Shown piece after piece: positions 25,441 to 34,082 of a stretch of DNA of 64,000 nucleotides (its first letter is position 1; every line of letters starts with the position of its first letter). The notes below the pieces were generated by a model. It was not told where the DNA came from. It did not search any database and saw nothing but the letters and a program-made list of their open reading frames with translations. Source of the DNA: Bacillota bacterium (GTDB lineage: Bacteria > Bacillota > Clostridia > Acetivibrionales > DTU013); NCBI GenBank assembly GCA_023418915.1, contig JAEZYU010000063.1, positions 124,001 to 188,000 of the forward strand. Direction: 5' to 3'. The position numbers and the translations under genes were made by a program.

Positions 25441-26328
25441 ATGATGAGCAAAAAGCTAGTGGGAGTATTTATACCTGTAATCACACCATTTAAAAATCAA
25501 AAAATAGATCTGGGCATGCTCAAACACAATATTCTGTGTTCTAACAGTACTAAGGTGGCGGGCTATATGCCCCTTGGCAGTAATGGGGAATTTGCTCATC
25601 TCAATGATGAAGAACAGCTTACCGTATTCAAGACTGTGAAAGGGAATGCGGCAAAGGACAAGGTCTTGATGGTTGGTATCGCGAGACATTCTGCCTATTG
25701 TACCATTGAATTCGGTAAAAGGATTCAGGATGAAGGAGCCGACTTCGTCTCTGTCCTGTGCCCAAGCTATTTTGCGTCGTCAATGAATGATGCGGCGTTG
25801 ATCAGGTATTACACCGCCGTGGCGGATGGATTGTCGATACCTGTGCTCCTCTACAACTGCCCCAAATTCGCTGCCGGAGTCACACTGTCGCCGGAAGTTG
25901 TGAGGGAGCTGTCAAAGCATCCTAATGTAGCAGGAATGAAAGATACATCAACCGGAAATATTGAGAAATACCTGGAGGTAAAGGACGAAAGCTTTGAGGT
26001 AGTTGCGGGAAGCATCGGAAACTTTCTGACAGGTCTTAAGTCAGGTGCGTCCGGTGGAGTTCTGTCCATGGCGAATTATCTGCCGGAACCCTGCTGTGGG
26101 ATACAAGAGCTTTATGACGAAGGCAGGCTGCAGGAAGCAGAAGAGCTGAGTGAAAAACTTATAGCACTGAATAAGAGAGCGGCCGGCAAATACGGGGTAG
26201 CCGGTGTAAAAGCTGCATGTGGTCTGTTTGAGTACAAGGGCGGAGAAGTGAGGAATCCGCTTGCCGATTGCACCGAAGAGCAGAAGGAATCTATCAGGCA
26301 GGCATTTTCTGAAGCCGGTTATCTATAA
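25441..26328 (+). CDS. Dihydrodipicolinate synthase-family lyase
   Basis: 295-residue TIM-barrel lyase of the DapA/NanA class. The Schiff-base Lys is in AGMKDTS near residue 167 and the catalytic Tyr in LLYNCP near 139; the substrate carboxylate motif reads PLGSNGEF in place of the GTTGE of DapA. These enzymes cleave 2-keto-3-deoxy sugar acids to pyruvate and an aldehyde, or dehydrate sugar acids. In this context a keto-deoxy-acid aldolase is more likely than lysine synthesis. GGGGGTG precedes the start. Confidence 0.85.
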   Translation: MMSKKLVGVFIPVITPFKNQKIDLGMLKHNILCSNSTKVAGYMPLGSNGEFAHLNDEEQLTVFKTVKGNAAKDKVLMVGIARHSAYCTIEFGKRIQDEGADFVSVLCPSYFASSMNDAALIRYYTAVADGLSIPVLLYNCPKFAAGVTLSPEVVRELSKHPNVAGMKDTSTGNIEKYLEVKDESFEVVAGSIGNFLTGLKSGASGGVLSMANYLPEPCCGIQELYDEGRLQEAEELSEKLIALNKRAAGKYGVAGVKAACGLFEYKGGEVRNPLADCTEEQKESIRQAFSEAGYL

Positions 26329-26420
26329 TGGCATGAATGCTCCGGACAGATACTTGCTGCAACGAAATGGAGCCGGCCTTGATTTTCGCTAAATGAAATG
26401 CTGGCATATGGAGGAGTACA

Positions 26421-27383
26421 ATGGAAAAAGTTCTGATATCTGAGAAAATATCCGACGAAGGAATTGAACTTCTGGAAGGGAAGGCTCAGGTCGTAATGGC
26501 GGGAGGAACTTCAGAAGAGGTTGTTTTACAAGATATCAGGGACATATACGGTATAGTTTTAAAAAGCAAAACCAAAATAACCAGAAAAATAATTGAATCC
26601 GCACCCAGACTGAGGATTATATCCAGAACAGGCACAGGCTATGATAATGTCGATGTACAAGCCGCTTCAGACCATAATGTAATGGTGTGCAACCTGCCTG
26701 GGATCAATGCCGTATCTGTAGCCGAGCATACAATGGCATTCATTCTGACGCTTGCGAAAAATCTTCCCGAGATGGATGCATGTGTTCGCAGCGGAATGTG
26801 GGGCAGACGCAGCAACAGCGGTTCTGTTGAGATTAGGGGAAAAACACTTGGGATCATCGGATTGGGACAAATAGGCTTCAAGGTGATGAGAATGGCGCAG
26901 GCGTTTGGAATGAAAACTCTGGCTTTCGATCCCTTCGTGCAGGAGCGTTATGCCAAAGACACTGAATTTTCCTGTTCGCTTGAGGAGCTTTTTAAAGTAT
27001 CCGATTTTATAACCGTTCACGTCCCAAGTCTTTCAGAAAACAGACATATGGTCAATGAAAACCTCTTGGGCAGAATGAAGCCTGGCGCATATCTTGTAAA
27101 CACAAGCAGAGGGGATGTAATAGACGAAACAGCTTTGATAAGGGTACTCGAGCAGAATAAAATCGGCGGAGCGGCACTGGATGTTTTTAAAAATGAACCT
27201 CCCGCAGTCTGCAACCCATTTTTTACTCTGAAAAATGTGGTTCTGTCGCCGCATACCGCAGCGTTGACAAAGGAATGCGGAGCGAAAATGATGCTTGAGG
27301 CTGTTGCCCAAGTGGTTGACTGCCTGGAGGGAAGGATACCGCCGCATATTGTGAACAGGGAGCATATCCGCATTTCAGTTTAG
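26421..27383 (+). CDS. D-isomer-specific 2-hydroxyacid dehydrogenase (SerA/glyoxylate reductase-like)
   Basis: 320 residues. NAD-binding motif GIIGLGQIGFKVMRMA near residue 145; catalytic Arg in NTSRGDVIDE, Glu in LDVFKNEPP and His in LSPHTAAL are all in place. The length lacks the ACT domain of biosynthetic SerA, so it is a short dehydrogenase that interconverts a 2-keto acid and a D-2-hydroxy acid. The flanking DHDPS-like lyase and aldehyde dehydrogenase support a role in sugar-acid breakdown. TGGAGGAG lies upstream. Confidence 0.88.
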   Translation: MEKVLISEKISDEGIELLEGKAQVVMAGGTSEEVVLQDIRDIYGIVLKSKTKITRKIIESAPRLRIISRTGTGYDNVDVQAASDHNVMVCNLPGINAVSVAEHTMAFILTLAKNLPEMDACVRSGMWGRRSNSGSVEIRGKTLGIIGLGQIGFKVMRMAQAFGMKTLAFDPFVQERYAKDTEFSCSLEELFKVSDFITVHVPSLSENRHMVNENLLGRMKPGAYLVNTSRGDVIDETALIRVLEQNKIGGAALDVFKNEPPAVCNPFFTLKNVVLSPHTAALTKECGAKMMLEAVAQVVDCLEGRIPPHIVNREHIRISV

Positions 27384-27398
27384 TAGATTAGGAGTCAG

Positions 27399-28196
27399 AT
27401 GAAAATGAGCGAAATGAAGGCTTTGATTTTTGATTGTGATGGGGTTATCGCAGAAACAGAAAGAGACGGTCATCGTGTGTCTTTTAACCGCACCTTCAAG
27501 GAAGCGGGCATAGATGTCGAATGGAGCGTGGAAGAATATCAGGAGCTTCTCAGGACCGCCGGGGGAAAAGAGCGGATGAAAGTGTATTTTTCAAAAAACC
27601 AATCCAGATTTCCCGGCTATGTCTTTGATGAAGAAACAATAAGAGCTCTCCATAAGCGAAAAACGGAAATATTCATGGAAATGAGCAGAAATGGAGAACT
27701 GCCTGTACGTCCGGGAATAAAGCGAATTATAAATGAGGCTCATGAAAAGGGATTAATATTGGCTGTTTGTTCAACATCCAATGAAAAAAGTGTAGAGACC
27801 TTGATTCGGTCGTCAGTCGGTGAGGAGGAATTCGACTATTTCAACAGCATATTCGCAGGGGATATCGTAAGGTGCAAAAAACCCGCACCGGATATATACA
27901 ACCTGGTCAAAGAAAAATACGGCCTGGAAGGCTGTGAGTGCTTTGTTGTAGAAGACAACCGCAACGGGCTTTTAGCGGCTAAAAACGCAGGAATGCACTG
28001 TATCGTAACTGTAAGCTTTTATTCAAAGGACGAAGATCTGAAAGAAGCTGACATGGTGGTATCTTCGCTGGGAGAACCGGGAAATCACGCTGAAGTTTTG
28101 AGAAATAGCTGTAGTATACGGCGCGATATTGAATATATCACTGTTGACCTTCTGAAAGAAATCATAGGGGCTGAAAAAGTAAACAGGAACACTTGA
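27399..28196 (+). CDS. HAD-superfamily hydrolase (CbbY/Gph-like phosphatase)
   Basis: 265 residues. Motif I FDCDGVIAET near residue 10, motif II VCSTSNEK near 127, and motif III/IV KKPAPDIYNL ... VVEDNRNGL define a class I-capped HAD phosphatase or phosphoglucomutase-like enzyme. It begins 16 bases after the dehydrogenase gene and is therefore co-transcribed. It would dephosphorylate a sugar phosphate or phosphoglycolate-like product of the pathway; the substrate is inferred only by context. AGGAG lies before the ATG. Confidence 0.85.
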   Translation: MKMSEMKALIFDCDGVIAETERDGHRVSFNRTFKEAGIDVEWSVEEYQELLRTAGGKERMKVYFSKNQSRFPGYVFDEETIRALHKRKTEIFMEMSRNGELPVRPGIKRIINEAHEKGLILAVCSTSNEKSVETLIRSSVGEEEFDYFNSIFAGDIVRCKKPAPDIYNLVKEKYGLEGCECFVVEDNRNGLLAAKNAGMHCIVTVSFYSKDEDLKEADMVVSSLGEPGNHAEVLRNSCSIRRDIEYITVDLLKEIIGAEKVNRNT

Positions 28197-28224
28197 AGTG
28201 AATAGGCAACACAACGATGTAAAT

Positions 28225-28285
28225 TATGAAAAATTTTTTATAATCGAAAATTTCACTTTGAAATAAAGTGTTATAAACAATAAAA
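28225..28285 (+). repeat. Dispersed intergenic motif, copy C (diverged)
   Basis: Blocks ATGAAAAATTTTT, TATAATCGAA, CTTTGAAATAAAGTGTTATA and ATAAAAACGG correspond to copy A. It sits in the 105-base gap between the HAD and cupin genes. Confidence 0.4.
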
Positions 28286-28301
28286 ACGGAGGAAGTTCGC
28301 A

Positions 28302-28703
28302 ATGAAATATCTTAAGAATATACAGGATAAAACACCAGATATTGATCCAAGGTCGCTTCGGGACAGGGTGAAAAACAGAGACAAGCAAGTGCTCAGAGAC
28401 ACATATTTCCTCATTGACCCGGAAGAAAGCCCGTCACGACGCATGAAAATGGGTTACACAACCATATACCCAACTGGCACTACCACCGGACATGCCCATG
28501 AAAATATGGAAGAAGTTTATTTTGTTATCTCAGGAGAGGGTGTAATGATTGTAGGAGATGATGAGTTTCCCATAAAGCCTGGGGACGCATTATACGTAGA
28601 ACCGGGTGAATACCACACCACTCTTCAGAGAGGAAATCTCCCGCTTGTTGTACTTTGGGTGACCTGTACGCTGGATCCGGAGGAATGTAAAAATGATAAT
28701 TGA
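28302..28703 (+). CDS. Cupin-domain protein (sugar-phosphate-isomerase-like)
   Basis: 133 residues with a single cupin barrel: motif 1 GHAHENMEEVYFVISGEG (His, His, Glu metal ligands) near residues 66-83 and motif 2 PGDALYVEPGEYHTT with the fourth His near residue 105. It resembles glucose-6-phosphate-isomerase-type or oxalate-type cupins. Its 3' end overlaps the next gene by 11 bases, so translation is coupled with the aldehyde dehydrogenase. Probably an isomerase or lyase of the pathway; reaction unknown. Confidence 0.8.
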   Translation: MKYLKNIQDKTPDIDPRSLRDRVKNRDKQVLRDTYFLIDPEESPSRRMKMGYTTIYPTGTTTGHAHENMEEVYFVISGEGVMIVGDDEFPIKPGDALYVEPGEYHTTLQRGNLPLVVLWVTCTLDPEECKNDN

Positions 28704-30141
28704 AAGGATGCTGATTGGAGGCAAGTGGACAACAGCCAGGGACGGGGGAACGATCCCGGTGATAAATCCGGCTACTGAGGAAGTATTCGCTAAAGTGCCA
28801 AAAGCAGGCAGGATAGATGCTGAAGATGCAATAAAGGCAGCAGATGCGGCATTTGAAAGCTGGTCTTCTCTTACACCGTTTGAAAGAGGGTCTTTTTTGC
28901 GGAGGGCCGGAGAAATAGTTTTGCGAAATGAAGATAAGATTGCCGAGCTTATGACGATGGAGCAGGGTAAACCTTTTAGAGAAGCTCTCGGAGAAGTGCG
29001 TAAAGGCGCCCAAATCCTTCGATATTACGCTGAGGAGGGTGAAAGGATATGCGGCCGCATTATCCCGAATGCTGATAGTAACTGTGAGAGCAGTGTGATA
29101 TACCAGCCTGTAGGAGTAGCCGCTGCCATTTCCCCCTGGAATTACCCTATAGAGCTGCTCGCATGGAAAGTGGGGGGAGCGCTGGCGTCAGGCTGCACGA
29201 TAGTTGCCAAAGTTCCGTCGGAGACGCCGCTGTCACCGATCGCATTTATTCGCTGTATCGAGGAAGCCAGCATACCCGATGGTGTCATTAACCTGATCAC
29301 AGGGTATGGCTCTGAAATAGGGCCGGTACTGACAGAAAGTCCGCTGGTGAAGAAGGTCGCATTCACAGGTTCTACTAAAACCGGGCGGCAAGTGTTGAAA
29401 AGCTGTGCCGATACCTTTAAGAGAGTCTCTCTTGAACTCGGCGGAAGCCTGCCTATGATAGTCTGCAGTGACTGTGATCTGAGCGCTGCTGTTAAAGGCG
29501 CCGTCAGGCGGTCTTTCAGAAATATGGGACAGATATGTATTGCAATAAACCGTATTTATGTTGATCGTACGATTTATGAAAAATTTATAGATAAATTCGC
29601 AGTTCAGACACAAAAGCTCACAATCGGAAATGGCCTTGAAAAGGATTGTGATTTGGGTCCTATGGCAACTCCAACCGGAATAAAGAAAGCTGAGGAACAT
29701 ATAAAGGATGCTATTTCAAAGGGTGCACAGTTGGTTTGCGGCGGTAAAAAGCCACAAGGTGCGGAATATGAAAAAGGTTACTTCTTTGAACCAACAATTA
29801 TAAGGGATGTCAATCATGATATGTTGATTATGAAGGAAGAAACCTTCGGTCCTGTTGTGGGCGTAATGCCGTTTGATACAACAGATGAGGCGGTTTCGCT
29901 CGCAAATGACTGTATTTACGGGTTGGCTGCAATAATATTCACTGAGAGCCTGAGTCTGGCACATCAGCTGTCGCATGCCATTAGAGCAGGAAATGTAGCT
30001 GTTAACAATGTGGATGCAGGCGTGATCAACGCACCTTACGGCGGATGGAAAGACAGCGGATTCGGACACGAGCACGGAACAGAGGGCCTGTACGAATACT
30101 TGAATATTAAACATATCAGAACATGCCGCCTGCCTCGTTGA
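28693..30141 (+). CDS. NAD(P)-dependent aldehyde dehydrogenase
   Basis: 482 residues, the usual length. Motifs: PWNYP near residue 150, the NAD-binding GSTKTGRQVL, the general-base Glu in LELGGSLPM near 253, and the nucleophile Cys in GQICIAINR near 287. The His-free ICIA in place of the usual QxC(T/S)A is within family range. It resembles succinate-semialdehyde or glycolaldehyde/lactaldehyde dehydrogenases. As the last gene of the run it would oxidise the aldehyde formed by the lyases. Confidence 0.92.
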   Translation: MIIERMLIGGKWTTARDGGTIPVINPATEEVFAKVPKAGRIDAEDAIKAADAAFESWSSLTPFERGSFLRRAGEIVLRNEDKIAELMTMEQGKPFREALGEVRKGAQILRYYAEEGERICGRIIPNADSNCESSVIYQPVGVAAAISPWNYPIELLAWKVGGALASGCTIVAKVPSETPLSPIAFIRCIEEASIPDGVINLITGYGSEIGPVLTESPLVKKVAFTGSTKTGRQVLKSCADTFKRVSLELGGSLPMIVCSDCDLSAAVKGAVRRSFRNMGQICIAINRIYVDRTIYEKFIDKFAVQTQKLTIGNGLEKDCDLGPMATPTGIKKAEEHIKDAISKGAQLVCGGKKPQGAEYEKGYFFEPTIIRDVNHDMLIMKEETFGPVVGVMPFDTTDEAVSLANDCIYGLAAIIFTESLSLAHQLSHAIRAGNVAVNNVDAGVINAPYGGWKDSGFGHEHGTEGLYEYLNIKHIRTCRLPR

Positions 30142-30152
30142 AAATGTGCAGA

Positions 30153-30206
30153 GGTAAGAAAAATCTCCTACATCAAAAAAAATTTTTATAAACGATGCAT
30201 TATTTT
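30153..30206 (+). repeat. Dispersed intergenic motif, copy D
   Basis: Blocks GTAAGAAAAAT, CTCCTACA and AAACGATGCATTATT follow the order of copies A and B. It ends just before the promoter of the T-box leader. Confidence 0.45.
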
Positions 30207-30213
30207 GAAGTAT

Positions 30214-30223
30214 GGTATATAAT
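30214..30223 (+). promoter_or_regulatory. -10 element of the T-box leader
   Basis: GGTATATAAT with a TATAAT at 30218-30223, about 30 bases ahead of the structured leader. No good -35 seen. Confidence 0.45.
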
Positions 30224-30254
30224 AAGTGTTAATATTATTTATTTGCATTTTTCA

Positions 30255-30474
30255 GCAATGACAGAAGTTATGGTCCATAACGCCTTTCAGAGAGCCGGTG
30301 GTTGGTGTGAACCGGCAGGAGGCTGGATTTTTCCGCTTCTGGAGCTGCCGGTGATGAGTCGGAGGCTGGTGCCCTATAGAGCACTTTCGAGAGGCCGGTA
30401 ATGGTGCCGGCAACTTGGGTGGCAACGCGGATACCTTCCGTCCCATGATTTTGTATGGGTCAGGAAGGTTTTTT
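30255..30474 (+). ncRNA. T-box leader controlling serS
   Basis: The antiterminator T-box sequence GGGTGGCAACGCGG is at 30417-30430. Upstream is the stem I distal hairpin GCCGGT...ACCGGC near 30294-30316 preceded by AGAG. Downstream, ACCTTCC at 30433 and GGAAGGT at 30463 followed by T6 form the terminator. Uncharged tRNA binding favours antitermination. A UCC triplet followed by a purine at 30332-30334 is the likely serine specifier, which agrees with serS downstream; the specifier choice is less certain than the T-box itself. Confidence 0.88.
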
Positions 30475-30576
30475 ATATCCTGGTCCGATGCAGAAGGGAA
30501 TATCAGAAAAAATCAGATAGTGTCAGACGGTGTATGAAAATGCCCCAGACATCACTATCAGACAGGAGGAAAGAAT

Positions 30577-31854
30577 ATGATCGATATAAAATTGATCAGA
30601 ACCGAACCGGAGTTGGTAAAAGAAAACATACGTAAAAAGTTTCAGGAGCAGAAGCTGGGATTGGTAGATGAGGTGCTGGAACTGGACAGACAGTACAGGG
30701 AGGCAAAGACGCGCTGCGATGAGATCAGAAGCCAGCGCAATTCCATCAGTAAGGAAATCGGCCATCTAATGGCAAAAGGCATGAGGGAAGAAGCCGAAGC
30801 AAATAAAGCAAAGGTGGTCGAGATCACCAATGAGCTTGGTGAGCTGGCAAAGCTGGAGGAAAAGCTTGCAAAGGACATCAGGGAAAGAATGCTGGTGATC
30901 CCGAACATAATAGACAGCTCTGTGCCGATTGGCACGGATGATAGTGAAAATGTAGAGGTCGAGAGGTATGGCGAGCCCGCAGTGCCCGATTTTGAGATCC
31001 CGTACCATGTTGACATTATGGAGAAGCTGAATGGCATTGACCTTGACAGTGCAAGAAAGACCAGCGGTAACGGATTTTATTACCTATGCGGAGATATAGC
31101 AAGGCTGCAGTCGGCTATTATCTCATACGCACGGGACTTTATGATCGACAGGGGCTTTACCTACTATATTCCTCCATTCATGATCCGCAGCGAAGTAGTT
31201 ACCGGAGTCATGAGCTTTACTGAAATGGAAAACATGATGTATAAGATCGAAGGAGAGGATCTGTACCTGATAGGCACCAGTGAGCACTCCATGATCGGCA
31301 AATTTATAGATACGATTCTCGATGAGGATCAGCTGCCACAGGCACTGACCAGCTACTCTCCATGCTTCCGCAAGGAGGTCGGCGCTCACGGGATAGAAGA
31401 ACGCGGCATTTACCGCATACACCAGTTTGAGAAGCAGGAGATGATCGTTGTCTGCCAGCCGGAAGAAAGTCCGGAATGGTTTGATAAGCTATACCAGAAC
31501 ACGGTGGATTTCTTCCGCTCTCTGGATATTCCTGTCCGCACTCTTGAATGCTGTTCGGGAGATCTGGCCGATTTGAAGGTCAAGAGCATTGACGTGGAGG
31601 CATGGTCGCCCCGGCAGCAGAAATATTTTGAGATCGGCAGCTGCTCAAACCTTGGAGATGCACAGGCACGCCGGCTTGGCATCCGTGTGCGGAACAAGGA
31701 GAAGGGCAACTACCATCCTCATACACTGAACAACACTGTGGTGGCTCCGCCGCGAATGCTGATAGCATTCCTCGAAAACAATCTCAACGAAGATGGCTCT
31801 GTCAATATCCCGGAACCATTGCAGATGTACATGGGCGGGAAGAAACTAATATAG
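30577..31854 (+). CDS. serS: Serine--tRNA ligase
   Basis: 425 residues. N-terminal coiled-coil arm (MIDIKLIRTEPELVKENIR through about residue 105) that binds the tRNA-Ser long variable arm, then the class II catalytic core: TSEHSMIG near residue 232, motif 2 FRKEVGAHG and RIHQFEKQE, motif 3 with NNTVVAPPRMLIAFLENN near the C-terminus. It charges tRNA-Ser and can serve for selenocysteine. CAGGAGGAAAG precedes the start and a T-box leader controls it. A palindromic REP-like element lies 15 bases after the stop. Confidence 0.97.
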   Translation: MIDIKLIRTEPELVKENIRKKFQEQKLGLVDEVLELDRQYREAKTRCDEIRSQRNSISKEIGHLMAKGMREEAEANKAKVVEITNELGELAKLEEKLAKDIRERMLVIPNIIDSSVPIGTDDSENVEVERYGEPAVPDFEIPYHVDIMEKLNGIDLDSARKTSGNGFYYLCGDIARLQSAIISYARDFMIDRGFTYYIPPFMIRSEVVTGVMSFTEMENMMYKIEGEDLYLIGTSEHSMIGKFIDTILDEDQLPQALTSYSPCFRKEVGAHGIEERGIYRIHQFEKQEMIVVCQPEESPEWFDKLYQNTVDFFRSLDIPVRTLECCSGDLADLKVKSIDVEAWSPRQQKYFEIGSCSNLGDAQARRLGIRVRNKEKGNYHPHTLNNTVVAPPRMLIAFLENNLNEDGSVNIPEPLQMYMGGKKLI

Positions 31855-31868
31855 GTTTAGTTAAGTTT

Positions 31869-31955
31869 AGGTGCCAGGCACGACACATAGACACTTATTC
31901 ATTTCGGTATAATCCGAAATACAAAATAAGTGTCTATGTGTCGTGCCTGGCACCT
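31869..31955. repeat. REP-like palindrome, copy 1 (87 bp)
   Basis: Perfect 31-base arms beginning AGGTGCCAGGCACGACAC with an inner 7-bp stem ATTTCGG/CCGAAAT. A nearly identical 87-base copy is at 44961. The palindrome could fold on either strand and terminate or stabilise serS mRNA. Confidence 0.85.
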
Positions 31956-31972
31956 TTAATTTGAAATTCTTG

Positions 31973-32001
31973 TTGACAAGTATTATATGTGGTGGTAATA
32001 T
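31973..32001 (+). promoter_or_regulatory. Sigma-A promoter of the sugar ABC/arabinoside operon
   Basis: TTGACA at 31973-31978, 17-base spacer, TAATAT at 31996-32001. The transcript would start near 32008 and have a leader of about 250 bases that holds two candidate operators. Confidence 0.75.
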
Positions 32002-32014
32002 ATAAATACACAAA

Positions 32015-32030
32015 TCGTGTGCGTACACAA
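32015..32030. promoter_or_regulatory. Candidate operator 1 (GTGTGCGTACAC type)
   Basis: TCGTGTGCGTACACAA centres on a near-perfect dyad and lies right at the expected transcription start. The LacI protein encoded at 43973, at the end of the operon, is the likely ligand. Confidence 0.5.
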
Positions 32031-32185
32031 AAATACTTGGGGGTTACTTTTACAATGGTCAATGTTATTTTTATGGCTAATTACTTTTGCAACCCGATTC
32101 GTAACGCATATAGTTAGCGGTCTAGAAGAACCCAGCATTATGAAGCAGCATTATCGGCACTATTTTTACGTTTTTATTTAAAAAG

Positions 32186-32213
32186 TTTTGCACACAAAAT
32201 CGTGTGCGCAAAC
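32186..32213. promoter_or_regulatory. Candidate operator 2 (TTTGCACAC...GTGTGCGCAAA)
   Basis: An imperfect inverted repeat sharing ATCGTGTGCG with operator 1, about 170 bases downstream. Two related sites either side of the leader would allow looping. The remaining leader sequence shows nothing I can identify. Confidence 0.45.
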
Positions 32214-32259
32214 AATCTAGAACATACCCAAATTACACTTTGCGAAAGGGTTGATTGTT

Positions 32260-33153
32260 TTGTTGAAATCAAGAAAGTTTGAATATACCTGGTTTCTCTT
32301 ACCTGCCATTATTATTATGGCTTTTGTACAGTTTATGCCTATGATCTATAATCTGGGGTTGAGCTTTTTCAATATCGTTTTAAATAACCCAAATATGGCA
32401 CGTAAATTTGTTGGTCTACAAAACTATGTAACCATATTATCTGATTCTGGCTTTTGGAATTCAATTAAAGTAACTCTCATTATAGGTATTTCCAGTGTTA
32501 TACTACAGCTTGTATTAGGTCTGGGGCTTGCACTGCTACTAAATATCCGAGGTCCCTTCGGCAGCACACCTGTTGGCATGGGCTTTTTCAGAGGTGTTTT
32601 ATTTATTCCTTATATGTTAATGCCTATTATGGTTGGCCTGACATGGTTTATCTTCGCAGATTCGACATACGGCATGCTCAATCCTATACTTTCATTTTTC
32701 GGTGTTTCCACAAAGGTTTGGTTTTCTGATCCAAGTACATCGATATGGGCAATTGTAGCTATGGATACATGGCAGTGTACGCCAATGATCATGCTGATCC
32801 TGGCATCCGGGCTCAAAACTATAGACCGTTCACTTTATGAAGCTTCTACAGTAGACGGAGCGAATGCATGGCATAAGTTCAGGTACATAACAATGCCGAT
32901 GCTTAATCCGGTTTTGAAAGTGGCTGTAACTATGCGCCTCATGGATGTTCTGAGAATCTATGACACAATTATCGCCACAACAAAGGGCGGACCTGGAAAA
33001 TTAACTGAGGTTATGAGTATTTATACGTATAAGCTTGGATTTGGAACATTTAAAACAAGTCTTGGAGCAACGTCTGCGTTACTGATCACTATCATGATAC
33101 TGATACTGAGCCAGCTCGTAGTTAAGTTCTTTTCTGTAAAAAACAGTGATTGA
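32260..33153 (+). CDS. Sugar ABC transporter permease (MalF/UgpA type)
   Basis: About 297 residues with six membrane helices. The EAA loop motif (YEASTVDGANAWHKFRYITMP) near residue 205 contacts the ATPase. The TTG at 32260 is the preferred start since GAAAGGG lies 9 bases upstream; the ORF reaches the TTG at 32251, which directly abuts the site. It is the first gene of the operon and pairs with the permease at 33232 and the binding protein at 34128. No ATPase gene is in the operon; a shared MsmK-like ATPase is probably used. It probably imports arabinose-containing oligosaccharides. Confidence 0.88.
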   Translation: MLKSRKFEYTWFLLPAIIIMAFVQFMPMIYNLGLSFFNIVLNNPNMARKFVGLQNYVTILSDSGFWNSIKVTLIIGISSVILQLVLGLGLALLLNIRGPFGSTPVGMGFFRGVLFIPYMLMPIMVGLTWFIFADSTYGMLNPILSFFGVSTKVWFSDPSTSIWAIVAMDTWQCTPMIMLILASGLKTIDRSLYEASTVDGANAWHKFRYITMPMLNPVLKVAVTMRLMDVLRIYDTIIATTKGGPGKLTEVMSIYTYKLGFGTFKTSLGATSALLITIMILILSQLVVKFFSVKNSD

Positions 33154-33231
33154 TGCTTATTATGTAACATTCAAAAACGATATCAATCTTTTTTAAGTCA
33201 GAAAATAGATGAAAAATAAGGGTGGGGAAAA

Positions 33232-34068
33232 ATGTCAAATTCTAAAAGTATATTCTATAAATTTTGGCCGTACTTCATTATTCTGATATGCCTTGTCGTC
33301 TCTTTTACTCCTTTGGTATGGGTCGTTTTATCGTCAATAAAACCGGCTGGAGATATACTTACCATACCACCATTTTATTTCCCTAAAATATTTACATTCC
33401 AGCATTATTATGATGTTTTCTTCAAGCAGGGGATATTTCCTGTCTTTATGAACAGCTTAATAATTGCTGTAACGTCAACATTAATTTCTCTGGCGTTTGG
33501 AACCATGGCTGCATATGTGTTTGCGCGGTCAAAGAAAAGATCCATGAAAACTCTTATGGCTGCGATATTGACAGGCAGAATGATGCCGGCGATAGCACTG
33601 GTAATACCTTTGTACATGGTTATGCGGCAGTTGGGTCTACTCAATACAAGGTGGGCTTTGATAATAGCCTATACGGCGATATGTCTTCCATTCACTGTTT
33701 ATATGATGATGGGGTTTATCTCCCAAATTCCATATGAGATTGAAGAATCAGGAATTATCGATGGATGCAGCAAATTTCAAGTACTTGTTTTGCTCATCCT
33801 GCCGTTGGTGGGTACTGGGCTCGCAGCAACAGCAGTTTTTAGCTTCTTGACCGGATGGAATGAATATTTGTTTGCAGTTATATTCATGATTCGTGATTCC
33901 TCCAAGACCATTCCGGTCGCATTGATGGCATTCGATACAGGACGCAATACTTACTGGGGGCCTAGGTTTGCAGTTATGACCATCTCACTGATACCTGCAA
34001 CATTATTCACATTACTGGCTCAGAAATATTTGATCTCGGGGGTTACTTTGGGCGCAGTAAAGGGCTGA
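33232..34068 (+). CDS. Sugar ABC transporter permease (MalG/UgpE type)
   Basis: 278 residues with six helices and the EAA loop (IEESGIIDGCSKFQVLVLLILP) near residue 180. GGGTGGGG lies before the ATG. It follows the first permease by 78 bases and forms the inner-membrane channel with it. The absence of a dedicated ATPase is typical of clostridial CUT1 sugar transporters. Confidence 0.9.
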   Translation: MSNSKSIFYKFWPYFIILICLVVSFTPLVWVVLSSIKPAGDILTIPPFYFPKIFTFQHYYDVFFKQGIFPVFMNSLIIAVTSTLISLAFGTMAAYVFARSKKRSMKTLMAAILTGRMMPAIALVIPLYMVMRQLGLLNTRWALIIAYTAICLPFTVYMMMGFISQIPYEIEESGIIDGCSKFQVLVLLILPLVGTGLAATAVFSFLTGWNEYLFAVIFMIRDSSKTIPVALMAFDTGRNTYWGPRFAVMTISLIPATLFTLLAQKYLISGVTLGAVKG

Positions 34069-34082
34069 TTTAATTTTGAATT

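Noticed and set aside
30195..30446. Small ORFs on both strands in the serS leader
   Set aside because: The region is explained by the T-box RNA.
32055..32117. 20-codon leader peptide ORF after the sugar operon promoter
   Set aside because: A G-run lies about 15 bases upstream but spacing is poor and there is no regulatory codon run.
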